Positions 1 through 12,028 of a stretch of 64,000 bases of DNA are shown piece after piece. The stretch is from Primulina eburnea (lineage: Eukaryota > Streptophyta > Magnoliopsida > Lamiales > Gesneriaceae), in NCBI RefSeq assembly GCF_022965805.1, contig NC_133104.1:43134682-43198681 (forward strand). The letters are read 5' to 3'. Position 1 is the first letter of the stretch. The number at the start of each line of letters is the position of its first letter. The position numbers and the translations under genes were made by a program. The notes beneath the pieces are model-generated. The model had not been told where the DNA came from. It worked only from the letters and a program-made list of their open reading frames with translations, and did no database searches.

Positions 1-1147
1 AAGATAACCTTAAATTATTTGTATTAATTCAACACAAGATTATATAAATTCATGGGAGGAATGTCTTATATTTTTTGAAAGTGTAGCAATAGACATATAA
101 TATTTAATGTTTCTAAAAGTGTATTACAAGAAATACTCTTGGTTGGAAAACATCACGTTTTTCATCAAACTTTTATAAGAAAGCGAGTTTTGGGTCTATC
201 CAAACTGTATATAAAGAAGTGTGAGACTTATGGACACAAATTGAATTTTATAAAAATAGATCAATTGTATCAACAAAATTCATTTGCTAAAAAGCTATTT
301 TAGTGAAACCATCATATTTCAATATCAAAAAAAAAAAAAAAACATCTATGAGTTACAAATATATTTAACGATATACATGCACACAACGCGTAAACGTCGA
401 AACTAATAAAAAAAATGGAGTTTCTTAAACATGTGAAGAGGAATTGTTCTATAAACTAGACTCGCTGTTAATGGTTCTACTATTCAACAAGAAAAACTCC
501 ATGGAATAGGTAGCTAGCTAGCAAGGTACCCCTCCATGCATAATAATTCGTGGGCCTTGCTGTCTAAACGGAGACTGAATATTAGCCAAACTTTAGGGAG
601 CCGATAATTGAGTTCATTGTCAACATCTCAACCGTAAACTACAATCTGCGATCCACCATGAAAACACCATAAAAATTGTCTCTCCAAGTATCCATCCATC
701 TCTGTCATGTACATCCTGCCCATATTCAATTCCTTTATTGTGTGATGTTACACAGTCGGGTCGACTCATATTCGACGTCATTGTTTTTTTCCCCCTTTTA
801 CAGCGAGTTTCGGACTAGTTAGAGACTTAGAGCTAGACTTCACGCATGCATAAACTCTTTTTTAGAAAGTGTGAATGCGAACTAAAATTTCATCTAAGCA
901 GCCCCCTCTCTAGATGACACCTATGTACCCGAAACATGATGGCTAGCTTTTGCCCATCACATTCAAGCATTTGAATGTGGTTGTTGGATCCAGTAAACTT
1001 GGGAAAATATTAACAGTGTATTTTTTGGTTCCTCTCTCTCTATATCTATATATAGCTTGGTATATTTCTTCTTTCTGACAGTTGAAGGGTCACTCAGAGG
1101 TCATAAACAGTTTTTTTATATATATATGTATATGTAGAAAACAAGAA
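1..1147 (+). promoter_or_regulatory. Upstream region of the CER3-like gene
   Basis: This AT-rich stretch holds no gene that I can see. A TATA-like run lies at about 1041-1054, just after a CT-rich tract, and the predicted start codon is at 1148. That spacing fits a core promoter with a 5' UTR of roughly 60-70 bases. A poly-A run lies near 330-343. No other regulatory site is claimed. Confidence 0.5.
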
Positions 1148-4100
1148 ATGGTTGAGAAAGAAAAAGAGGGAAAGATGTCATCAGAAAACGAAAGAGTTTG
1201 CAGTCCAAGTAAAAGGGATGCTCCATTTTTTTCTTGGCCATGGGAGAATTTGAATAATTTCAAGGCAAGTACTTCAGAGCCCAATTTTTTGTTGACTGAA
1301 AAAATGTTAAATTTGGTGTGTCATATTTCCAAAAGTATAAAGTCTGATTGTTTGTCAATTTTGTTCTCGGAACAGTATTTGTTGTATGGACCTTTAATAG
1401 CAAAAGTCCTGTATTCTATCTACAAAGATGAAATCAAGAAAGGTGCTTGGTGCTTGCATATTCTTATCTTGTTTGAACACAGAGCACTTGTTCATCAGCT
1501 ATGGAGCACTTATAGTAGCATGCTTTTCCTTAATCGGACGCGGCAAATCGACCAACGAGGCGTGGATTTTAAACAAATCGATGCGGAGTGGCATTGGTTC
1601 GACTTCGTTTTCTTTAAGATTTCTATTTTCGGGGGGGCTTTTTTAATACAATTTTTGTGCTTGTTGAAGATTTCAAGTTTATTGATAATTTGTGTGTGAC
1701 AGGGATAATTTTCTGATTCTTCAAGCTATTCTGGCTTCATTGGTGTACTTGAGTTTCCCTTCCTTGGCCAGTCTTCCCGTTTGGAACACAAAGGGCGTAC
1801 TATGTTGCCTGATTCTCCACATTGGAATATCGGAGCCATTGTTTTATTGGATGCACAGATTACTACATTCCCCCACTTTGTTTCAACGGTACCATTGGCT
1901 GCATCATAGCTCTAAAATTAATCATCCTTTCACAGGTACAAAGTAACAACAGCCCTCTTCACTAATACTAAGATCCGACCACATAGGATTATCAGTGTTA
2001 TTTTACTATTCGTATTTCACCCTTATTAGATTAGATTTTTCATTGCCGCAAAAGAAAAATGTAAAACTTTTTATGGTTTCATATGTATTTCGTTCTTGGT
2101 GATGCAGCGGGGCATACAACATTCTTGGAGCAGCTACTACTATGTATAATTGTAGGGATTCCGACTTTGGGAACTGCCTTTCTTGGTTATGGATCGATAA
2201 CTATGATGTACGGTTATCTTTTGCTATTCGATTTTCTTCGATGTTTGGGGCATTGCAATGTTGAAGTGTTTCCCCATGGCCTTTTCGAGACCATCCCTAT
2301 TCTAAAGTACCTGATCTACACACCAACGTAAGTTCTTATTCTATGTTTTGATTGAGAAAAAAGAAATAACTAAATCATATGAAGTGTCTAAATTGTATCC
2401 CTCTAAAAATTTCAAATATCAATTTATTGGGGCTTTACAAGTATCTAGTATCGAAGCAAGTATGTGTGTGTGTTCTTCAACACAATTATTCTCTCGCAGT
2501 TTTAATTGGCATTGGTTCAGTTATTGTGTTCACATGTGTGTGAATCATTGTTATCCATGGGCTAGTTTTGAAGTTATGCCTCTGTTTGGTTTTCTCGATA
2601 AAGTATCAGCTCATTGACTCTGCAGATACCACAGCCTTCATCACAAGGAGATGAGGTCTAATTTTTGCCTCTTTATGCCTCTTTATGATAAGTTATGGAA
2701 TACAATGCACGCAAATTATTGGGCTTTTCATCAAGAAATATGTTCCAGGACAAGTGAGTTTCCTCTAAATTATAGAGTTGTTCCATGACATTTTTTATAA
2801 ATTTTCTCTGAATATAGTTCGTAGTTATAAATTTAATAACTTTTTGCATACATTAATCCACTCTGTGGTCTTTAACCGTTGTTTATGCTTGTGACGCCAT
2901 GGCACAGGTAGCAGGGTGCCGGATTTTGTGTTTCTAGCACACGTTGTAGATGTGATCTCAGCAATGCACGCACCCTTTGTTTTCCGATCATTTAGCTCGA
3001 TACCTTTCAGTAACAAACTCTTCTTGTTTCCGATGTGGCCTTATACATTTTTGGTGATGCTTGTCATGTGGGCCAAGTCAAAGACTTTCTTGTCTAGCTT
3101 CTACTATCTCAGAGGGAAACTGCACCAAACTTGGGCAGTGCCAAGATTCGGTTTTCAGGTATCTTTTTATGGGTCAAATCTTCTACTAAATTTGGTACTG
3201 TGTATTGTACTTCATCTAGTCCACATATTGGATGATAAAGAGCGAATGATATAATACAAGATGTAGCCGAGAGATTGAAATGAACCTTGTATTCGCCTCA
3301 ATCAATGATGAAGTTTTCGGTGATAAATTTTGCAGTATTTCCTACCTTTTGCTGCAAAAGGCATCAATAACCAAATTGAAGATGCTATCCTCACGGCTGA
3401 TAAGCTTGGTGTTAAAGTCATCAGTCTTGCTGCATTAAACAAGGTAACATTTGTTTGCTTTTACTTTTCATATAAGAGGCAGATTAATATTGGGCAAATG
3501 TAGCAGCTATGGCGCACTTTGCCTTACCCGAAGCCAGCTACTGCCGATACCAGGAAATATAACTACGAGTAACTTTGCAACAAAAATCTTTATATAGCTT
3601 AATAGCCCAAGCACTTTATTTTGATTGTTACGGGGTTCCTTACAGAAAGTTGTCTCATGCCCCTCAGTATTCTCACCTTACCCACATGTGTGGGTTCCAG
3701 ATACATGTACCTTCTATTCAAAGGTCGTTCGACTTTTTCCCGAGAGTATGGCATGGGTTATTTCAGCACCGTCGCACTTGGTGCTCGAAGATTTGCTCTG
3801 CACACATGCAAGGCAATCATTACTACCGAATATTGTGGTTATTTTCCTAATTAAATGAATGAAAATTCCAGAATGAAGGTCTGAATGGAGGTGGAACACT
3901 ATTTACTTCAAAGCATCCCGATCTTAAAGTCAGAGTGGTTCATGGAAACACCTTGACGGCTGCAGTGATCCTACATGAGATTCCTCGAGACGTTGATGAG
4001 GTTTTCTTAACAGGGGCGACCTCTAAACTTGGCAGGGCCATCACCATTTATCTTGCTCAACGCAAGGTTAAAGTTCTGGTATGCAAAACATTAAAAAAAT

Positions 4101-4905
4101 TTCGTACCATCTTATGCTAAACTGTAATATGATCAAATATCATATGAAGCTCATGAAAGAATTCTTGTAAACATCCGATTTATGCAGATGCTAACATTGT
4201 CGACTGAGAGATTCACAAAGATTCAGAAAGAATTACCTGCGGACTGCCAAAAATACTTAGTACAGGTTACCAAGTATCAAGCAGCTAAGAACTGTAAGGT
4301 AAACATTTTTGGTCGTTTATGCATGCATTCTGCTTCAAGACTATGGTACATAACAACGAACCATCTGAAATGTATCGCGGAATCCATCAAGCTACGTACA
4401 CAACCAAGCCAAATGCCAATCTTGAATCATGCATTTTGTGCAGACATGGATCATCGGCAAATGGGCAACGCCACGTGAACAGTATTGGGCTCCGTCAGGA
4501 ACACATTTCCACCAGTTTGTAGTTCCACCCGTTATTCCATTCAGGAGAGACTGCACATACGGGATGCTTGCAGCAATGAGACTCCCAGACGAAGTCGAGG
4601 GACTGGGATCGTGTGAGGTATTTAACTACACTCTGCGTAGTTAGTTAAAACAAAATTAAATTTAGATTGGAAACAGGGGGTCTTTTGCGTAGGATTCGAC
4701 GTAAAAATCCAGCCTTGTTTCTAAATTTATGTTTTTTTCTTTATTGTAGTATACATTGGGACGAGGCATAGTTCATGCTTGCCATGCGGGTGGGCTGGTT
4801 CACTTTCTTGAAGGGTGGGAACACCATGAAGTTGGAGCTATCAATGTTGATCAGATTGATATCGTGTGGAAGGCTGCACTCAAGCATGGACTCAAGCCGG
4901 CGTAG
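1148..4905 (+). CDS. CER3: CER3/WAX2-like protein of cuticular wax alkane synthesis
   Basis: Eleven exons join in frame: 1148-1264, 1376-1596, 1703-1935, 2108-2327, 2626-2753, 2908-3158, 3336-3443, 3872-4078, 4188-4298, 4444-4617 and 4750-4905. They give about 641 residues; Arabidopsis CER3 has 632. The N-terminal fatty acid hydroxylase domain carries histidine boxes HRLLH (164-168), HWLHH (177-181) and HSLHH (266-270). The C-terminal WAX2 domain contains [12 protein letters not shown] and ends ALKHGLKPA. Sequence choices such as EWHWDN and FRRDCTYG point to CER3 rather than CER1. In Arabidopsis, CER3 acts with CER1 at the endoplasmic reticulum to turn very-long-chain acyl-CoA into alkanes. 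Intron 1 (1265-1375) has a GC donor, is 111 bases and has no in-frame stop. The start at 1148 is the first ATG of the frame; 1175 is an alternative. Identity is secure, and exon ends are inferred from splice signals. Confidence 0.93.
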
Positions 4906-5497
4906 TCTCCATGTGCACTACAAATGCACAAGTAATTTTACTAAATGGTTTGTATGAGATGGCAAACTTTAATTAATTCAAAAACTACCTCACTTTCTTT
5001 TCTTTATTTTTATTTTCATTATTTGACTATGACTTTTGTAGTTTTCCAAAAACCATTATATGGGGAGATCTTATTAATTATATAATTGCGATGTTCAGAT
5101 TTAAGCAAATTTGATAACAATGTGGAAAAATAAGGGGCCATGTTTGGTTTTGTATTCTGCTATTCATGTAACATTTATGTTAAAGAATGTCATATATTTA
5201 TTTTGCTTTTTCAAGGATATAATTTTCACTATACATATTTGGTTTTGGAGAATGAGAATGTGCTAAATTATTGAATTTTTTTAATGTAGATATGCAAACA
5301 CAACACATATCCGATGCACTTAATGTAGATATGTTCAACGAACTAACAAAAGTGGCTCAATGCTTACTATCCGATGCACTTAATGTAGATATGCAAACAC
5401 AACACATAACAACCAACCATAACACTTACCCCCACACAAGAACTAGATATGCAATCATTAAATCGAAACAGAAGTGAAAATTTTGAGATAGCTAGAG
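4906..5497. other. Intergenic, convergent 3' ends of CER3 and ABCI17
   Basis: This is the 592-base gap between the stop codons of two genes that face each other. It is AT-rich and must hold both 3' UTRs. The only structure seen is a small direct repeat at 5281-5408. No gene is supported. Confidence 0.6.
5281..5408. repeat. Interleaved direct repeats
   Basis: Two segments recur. A unit beginning TTAATGTAGATATGCAAACA occurs at about 5281-5309 and 5379-5407. A unit containing ATCCGATGCACTTAATG occurs at about 5309-5333 and 5370-5393. The overlap suggests local duplication of a roughly 60-100 base segment. No function is assigned. Confidence 0.7.
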
Positions 5498-6438
5498 TTA
5501 TGGGCTAAGCTGGAGGAACTTCTGTCCCATCGGATGCTTAGTCTCGGAGAGACGATTTGGCTCTAGAATCTCTACTATCTTGCCATCTACAAGAAGCCCG
5601 ACCAAGTCCGCAATCCTTTGTATCTGTTTGATGCTGTGAGAGACCATGATAATCGTCATTCCTCGATCCTCCTTCAGCTTCACCAGAACATCTTCTATGT
5701 TTTGAGTTGATATTGGATCCAACGCACTCGTTGGTTCATCCAGCAGCAAAACCTTCACACAACACGGATACGAAACTTAAACCACACAATGACTTCAACA
5801 AATGATAAGAAATTTGTTTTAGGTATGCAACCTCTGGTTCGTTGGCCAAGGTTCGGGCGAGAGACACCCTTTGAGCTTGACCCACAGATAACTCTGCACC
5901 AGTCTTGTGGAAGAAAGATGAATCCAGGTCTGCAAGAGCCAGTAATTTGTACACCTCCTCCTCGCTCAACTTCTTCCCTTTTAAACTCGGCCCGTAGCGT
6001 ATGTTATCCGCAACTGTACCTGCAAACCAATATGCCCTTTGCTTGTACGAGATCCCTATCCTCGAGAAAATAAACAAGGATATCCCAAAAGATAGCATTT
6101 TTACCTTCAAACAAAGCTGGAAGCTGGAACAGCATACCGACTTTCCGACGAAGGTCGAGGACATCTAGCTCACAGATATCTGCACCATCAAGAAACACGG
6201 AGCCAGAAGGGGGCTCCCACAACCGATTAAGGGCCCGCAAGAAGGTTGACTTTCCGCTGCCACTCGGCCCGATTACGCCGAATATAACTCCTTTGGGGAT
6301 GTCCACATTGACTTTGTTTAGTATGCGTTGATTATTAGACACTTTCGTGAGATCTCTAACCTCAAACTTTGAATCGATCGCACGACCCTTTTCAGGTTTC
6401 ACCGATAGTAGGTATTCTTGTGCTCCTTCGAAGATCAT
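5498..6438 (-). CDS. ABCI17: ABC transporter I family member 17 / STAR1-type ATPase subunit
   Basis: Three exons on the minus strand, 6438-6105, 6019-5832 and 5752-5498, give 258 residues; Arabidopsis ABCI17 has about 263. It is a lone nucleotide-binding domain. The Walker A motif GPSGSGKST lies at about 57-65, the signature LSVGQ in exon 2, Walker B LLLDEP at the start of exon 3, and the H-loop in VSHSIKQ. There is no membrane segment. In rice, the orthologue STAR1 pairs with the membrane subunit STAR2 and affects UDP-glucose transport and aluminium tolerance. The same partnership here is inference. The start is the first ATG (6438), which gives an N-terminus of the same length as the family before KFEVRDL. 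Downstream it faces CER3. Confidence 0.92.
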
Positions 6439-7446
6439 AAATGGCAAAGCCCAATCAAGATCAGTTCAAATTTCATATTTCTGATAACATTAACAGGCAT
6501 ATTCTAACATAAATCTGAAAATCAGCGCAAAACGGAAGATCCATACACCATTCATACACGCATTCAAGAAATGAAACTGTTTCGTCAAATGTAAGCAAAA
6601 ATAAATTAAGTTCATTTAAAACATAGCACTTGTGAAAAATTACGCATACAATTTCATGTACTGGAAATTTCGTAATGATAAATCTTGCAACAACAGGCCA
6701 AGAAACATATTTATAATCGAAAGGCAAACCGAAAATCTTCGAGCTTAGATATGGTCTAACCTTCAAAATCCACCATTGTTAAAAGTCTCACATGGACATA
6801 GGATGAGCAAAAAGAACTAAATCAGCTGGCATGTGCTGTGGCGGGTAGCCATTCATTTCATCCAAGTTTAAACCTTCCCCAGGTATAATATAGATGCCGG
6901 CCCATACATGCGTTTGAGCTTATCGAAAAGGCATTCTTTCCATTTGACCTCGAATAATATATATCATTATCTCTACGTTTATGACATAATGACATTTTTG
7001 TGGTTCCAGTCAACTTTCTTTTTCCTTTCTTTTTTTTATCAAGTCTTTTTCTGTTTCCAGTCCACTTCTTTTTTACTGTCAAGCTCTTAAGTAATTTTTT
7101 TCCTTTTTTTCTCGAAATAATATGTACAGGTTTTTTGTCGAGTAATGCTTCATCATTATTGGTCAAAATACTGTGCTTTTCCGTAGCTTAAGATCCTTTT
7201 ATGCCATTCTTTACTTAGCAAATTATTATTAAGAAAAATGATCTTCAACGGCAAGGAACTGCACATGAACCGCTGCAATAACTAAATTCAAGAAAGTCAT
7301 ATCGATTCCAGAATTTAAACCCCTTACACATAAATTTACAAGCATGTAAATAATTTCCCAAATGGGTACTTTCGAAAATATGTGTATCACATTTATGCAG
7401 ATGGAGTAATTAAAGTAATTCTTCTGAAAATCTATGTTTTATATGT
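6439..7446. other. Intergenic between ABCI17 promoter and 4CL 3' end
   Basis: This stretch is AT-rich, with a strongly pyrimidine-rich tract at about 7000-7115. The left part is the upstream region of ABCI17 and the right part holds the 4CL 3' UTR. The short open frames here match nothing I recognise and look like chance. Confidence 0.55.
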
Positions 7447-7589
7447 TTAATTAACTTCAGCTGCTAATCTTGCTCTGAGATCCTTTCTCAATATTTTGCC
7501 TGATGGAGACTTCGGAACCGCATCGACGAAATATACGCGATTTATTCTCTTGTAGAATATCACCTAAACCAAACAACTTATATTATAGC

Positions 7590-7644
<55 letters not shown>

Positions 7645-10155
7645 CGTATATAACTTATACTGAATTTTATTAGAATGAATTATAAAAAAATTTCGAAATT
7701 CGAAAAAAAAATTAGTTTTCCCGTTTAAAAAATAAAAAAATTCGTTTTAAGCTTACGATACAATAGATAAAATACAGCAACAAAGCTAAAAGTGGGCCTA
7801 AAATAAAGATACATTTTGCTGAATAATTTTTTATAAAAAAAGATTTACTTTGCTCTTAGAATTGGTTCACCTTATGTCATGTGATTTTATTTTAGACTAC
7901 ATTCTCTTAGAAATGTAGTGAACATGTGAAGTCTAATTACCTGTTTAGAAATAAACTGTTTAATCTCGTCCTCGGAAATGGCCGATCCATTTGATCTCAC
8001 AACAAAGGCGACCGGAACTTCTCCCGCGGCTTCATCTTTCATGCTGCAAATTCAAATAAACCCCCATATTTGCTTATCAACTCTACTTCTTCATTAATAT
8101 ATTGCACGTAACATATACAACATATTAACGACTTACGGGACGACGGCCGCGTCGGAAATGCAAGGGTGGTTGAGGAGTATCGCTTCGAGTTCGGCTGGTG
8201 CCACTTGAAATCCTTTGTACTTAATTATTTCTTTCAATCGATCGACGATAAACAATTCGTCGTCTGCATCGATGAACCCGATGTCGCCTGTGTGTAGCCA
8301 TCCCTCTTTATCTATTGTCTTCTCGGTAGATTCCGGATCATTCAAATACCCTGAATTAATAACGATACAAAATTGGATCAATCACATCTTATCGCATCTA
8401 ATTTTTTAGATTGAACGATACCCTACATAAAATAATGTTAAAACAATTAATGGGATTGGGTAAAAATATATATCACCAACCCATAGGTTAGTGTTGATTC
8501 AACACTTTTTAAACTAAAGTTTGTGGGGGAAGCTGAAGTATGACATTTATATTGGTGGTGGTCGTCGTTGGAGGTTGCACAAAGGCAAATGAGACCTTTT
8601 TCCGGATCTTGCTATGATTTGCGGGTTGGATTTTTTTTTTATATATATATATTTAGTATAGTTGTTTCGTCACAAAGTAACAGTAAGCATATTATATAAA
8701 ATAGAATGAATTATTTTTTTTTTTAAATGTAGAGGAATGGACCTTTCATGATTTGATCGCCTCTGATGCAGATTTCACCAGGCTGGTTGCGTCCTAGAGA
8801 AAGTCCGGTCTCCGTGTCGACTATTTTCATCTCAGCATTTCTAACCACTGTGCCGCATGCGCCGGATTTTATCTCGAACGCTTCTTTTGCAAATGCTAAG
8901 CACATCGCCAGCACCGGCCCAGCTTCCGTCATTCCGTAACCCTGCACCACCATTTTCATTTGTTTTTTGGAGATTTATCTATAAAATCTCGCCAATAATT
9001 TTTTAAAAACTGAACTTTTATACATTTTCGGCGCTGACTCTGAGAGTTATGATTAAACTCAGGTTTTTCTGAGTGGAGTTGCAGTCCAAATTTTTTGGAA
9101 AATCGAATATGTTAAATAATTAATGGTTACTGCTTACAAGTAAACCAAGGAACCAACGTACGTACCTGCCCAAGTTTCGCGCTCACAAACTTGGTCCTCA
9201 CAGCATCCTCCAACTCCCTCCCCAGCGGCGCCGCACCGGACATCACCGTCCGCACCGACGAAAGATCGTATCTATCCACCACGGGACTCTTAGCAATCGC
9301 CAAAACAATCGGCGGCACGAAGGGCCCAATCGTCACTTTGTACTTCTGAATCAGCTCCAAAAAGGGGACGATGTCAAACTTCTTCATGATCAAAATGGCG
9401 GCCCCAACCCGCAACCCGCAGAGCAAAACGGAGTTCAAAGAGTAAATGTGAAACAAAGGCATCACACAGAGCATAACATCCTCGCTGTGTATGTACAAAT
9501 TCGGGTTCTCCCCGTCAACTTGCTGGGCCACGCTGGTCACCAGACCTTTATGTGTCAGCATCACTCCCTTCGGAAGCCCGGTCGTTCCGGAGGAGTACGG
9601 CAGAGCCACCACGTCGTCTGGGTGTATCTTCACTGCCGGCAAGTCCCTTTCATCGGCGGAAGTTAACTCCGAGAAGTGGTGACACCCCTCTGCTAGCGGC
9701 GGGTCAATGCACATCACCTTGATCCCATAATCCAGCGCGTAGTCTCGGACTTTGTCCACGTAACACGCTTGTGTAATAATAAGCTTGGCATTCGAGGCCT
9801 TGACTTGCTTTAAAACCTCGGCAGGAGTGAAAAATGGATTCGCCATCGTGGATACGGCCCCAATATACGAAGCACCTAAAAACGCGAACACAAAATGGGG
9901 TGAATTAGGGAGCAAGAGCATGATCGTATCGCCTTGATTGATCCCGAGCTTGCTGAGGCCACTCCCGACTTTTCGGGACGTAAGCTCGACTTCCTCGTAC
10001 GTGTAAACCTCGTCCGTCGAGCCATCAATAAGACACGGTCGCGAACTAAATTTGGAAATGTTTTCGAAACAGTAGGAGTGCAACGGGAGATGTTTTGGGA
10101 TGTAGATATCCGGGAGCTTCGATCGGAAAATTATCTCTTCTTGCTTGGTCTCCAT
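7447..10155 (-). CDS. 4CL: 4-coumarate:CoA ligase
   Basis: Five exons on the minus strand, 10155-9166, 8941-8743, 8350-8137, 8043-7941 and 7563-7447, give 540 residues, the usual 4CL length. The enzyme makes hydroxycinnamoyl-CoA thioesters from ATP, CoA and coumaric, caffeic or ferulic acid in the phenylpropanoid pathway. The AMP-binding box [12 protein letters not shown] lies at 188-198 and box II GEICIRG at 385-391. The C-terminal PKSPSGKIL motif places the catalytic lysine at 525. [13 protein letters not shown] and the [11 protein letters not shown] pocket region are typical of true 4CLs, not of peroxisomal 4CL-like enzymes. The protein has no C-terminal peroxisome signal. The N-terminus and exon 1 resemble class I (lignin-type) enzymes, but class assignment needs a tree. 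The start is the first ATG in frame. Confidence 0.95.
7593..7641. repeat. (TA)n microsatellite in 4CL intron 4
   Basis: About 24 TA dinucleotides in a row lie in the last intron of the 4CL gene, close to the exon 5 acceptor at 7564. The repeat is likely polymorphic in length. Confidence 0.9.
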
Positions 10156-10620
10156 ATTTCTAGAAATGAAGGAATTCTTGGGTGTCAACTATTTTCTTTT
10201 AGAGTTGAACCTAAGTAGGAAACGTCGTGAGTTAGGGGTATAAATATTAATTTGGCATGGGCAAAGGGTTGGTAAAAATCGGGGAGTTGGTTGGAATTTT
10301 GGGTTGTTCAAGGGTAGATTAGGGAATTCTGTTTTGTTGGGATTTGAGTATAGAATCTGTAAAGAATAGTTGGTGAGAAGAAGTGGAGGTGCGTTTGAGT
10401 TTGAGGTAGATAATATATTTTTAGTATCGGAATTATCTCTTTTTATGTATAGACGTGTAATATATTATCTGTGCGCCTGATTGGTTGAATTTATAACTTT
10501 GTGTGTATCTTATTGCAAAAATGAGGTACGTATTAAAATTTTGTAAAAGAGGTTGAATATTTGTTTGACCTTTGGTGTGGGCTTTTTCCGACGTGTAATC
10601 GATCGATATACCTACCAAGA
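10156..10620 (-). promoter_or_regulatory. 4CL promoter with AC-type MYB elements
   Basis: Reading on the minus strand upstream of ATG 10155, a TATA-like ATATTTATA lies at 10247-10239. An exact AC-II element ACCAACC lies at 10273-10267, about 112 bases before the start codon. A related CCAACCAACT lies at about 10295-10286. On the plus strand an AC-I-like ACCTACCAA lies at 10610-10618. AC elements are known binding sites of lignin and phenylpropanoid R2R3-MYB factors and are typical of 4CL and PAL promoters. Function here is inferred from the motifs and their position near the TATA box. Confidence 0.6.
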
Positions 10621-12028
10621 AAAGCTACGGGAGCGGTTGTTGACGGCGACGTCTTAATTCACCTACTGCCACGACGTCGTATTACACATAGCTCGTGGAC
10701 TGTACCGACGATGATATGTGGACATTGCTCCTTTTCTGCACTTTATCGTATTTATTTAATTAAAGTAGCAATATTTTCATATCGTCATTTAAATTTATTT
10801 CTTTTGGCGAATAAATTAATGTGACATATCATTTAATTATCAAAAAATGAAAAAAGAAAAAGAAAAGGATGTATTTTAAAAATTCCGAAAGACTGAGTTA
10901 TTCCAATATATAATAATAATAATAAGAATAATAATAATAATAAAATTTGAATGGAACACTTTTAAACTACATTTTGTGTATTAATTAAAGTCCTTATGAC
11001 GATTCATATAAAATTTTTATACACACATCATGTTTATTTTTCTATGCTCTAATTTGTTCTTAAGTACGTTTTTTGTGAGACAGTCTCACAATTTTTTATT
11101 TGTGAGATGCGTCAACCCTACCGATAATCACAATAAAAAGTAATATTTTTTTATGGATGACTCAAATAATAGACCCGCTTCACAAAATACGACTCGTGAG
11201 ACTGTCTCACGTAAGTTTTTTCCTTTCTTCTTTAAAACGAATTTTACAGGATTAATAAACTTCTTCCGACGTTTTCTCCGTTTTTTGAACCTAACACACA
11301 CGTTTGTCATTAATGAGACCAACGAAAAAACAAAAACAAAACGTTTTACATTTGTGAGTTTTTGCTACAGGCCAAATTTTATATTGTTAAAAATCATAAG
11401 ATTTTTAAATTTATTGTTTAATTTTCTTTCACTTAGTTGTATAAAATATAACTCATTTGTTTTTATTATTAACTTGGAATTCAAATTAGTTTTTCAACTA
11501 TTCTACCATATATCATCAACATTTCCAATAATATATTTAAATCTAAATTGAAATTTAAAAAGATTTAAATATCTTATACACGTAAATAATCTAAACCATT
11601 ACCTGATATATAAGTGAACTTTCCATGTCAATATCTTAATTGGTAACTCCCCCATCTTGAAACAATTTTAATATACACAAAAATATTTTGATACGATTTG
11701 ACAAGTTGATTTTTTTGTGAGATGAATATCTTATTTGAGTCTCCGGCAATATCTCAAATTCAAATAAAAACAAATAGCTAACCAACTCACACTAAACATT
11801 CTTGATCGATAAACGATCTATGATTAGAATCTACAAGTAAGAGTTCTGGAAAAATCACTCAAACTTCAAAAATGGTCGGTCAGGCGTAGACTTCGAGATT
11901 TTACTTGATATAAAAATTACATACTGGCATCATTTTATTGAAACAACTGTTATCGTTCGATGCTCTATCGTTTCACAGCATGGACTGTTAATTTAAGTCG
12001 CACCCATTTTCTGTGGGGACGATGGAAG
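10621..12028. other. AT-rich intergenic region
   Basis: No gene is supported. The region includes an ATA-rich simple run at about 10910-10945 and one copy of the GTGAGAC-type MITE (11070-11220). Its right end (about 11980-12028) carries the displaced final codons of IPK2, read on the minus strand beyond the hAT insertion. Confidence 0.6.
11070..11220 (+). mobile_element. MITE, GTGAGAC-palindrome family, copy 1
   Basis: The copy starts with the palindrome GTGAGACAGTCTCAC and ends with GTGAGACTGTCTCAC. It shares the core order with the other copies: GTGAGATGCGTCAACCCTA, then ATTCACAATAAAAAGTAATA-like sequence, then a segment matching CATGGATAACCCAAATAAGA. It has no coding capacity. Full comparison is given in the findings. 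Confidence 0.8.

Noticed and set aside
9448..9682. Plus-strand frames within the 4CL gene
   Set aside because: They are antisense shadows of 4CL exon 1, which has a clear AMP-binding motif on the minus strand.
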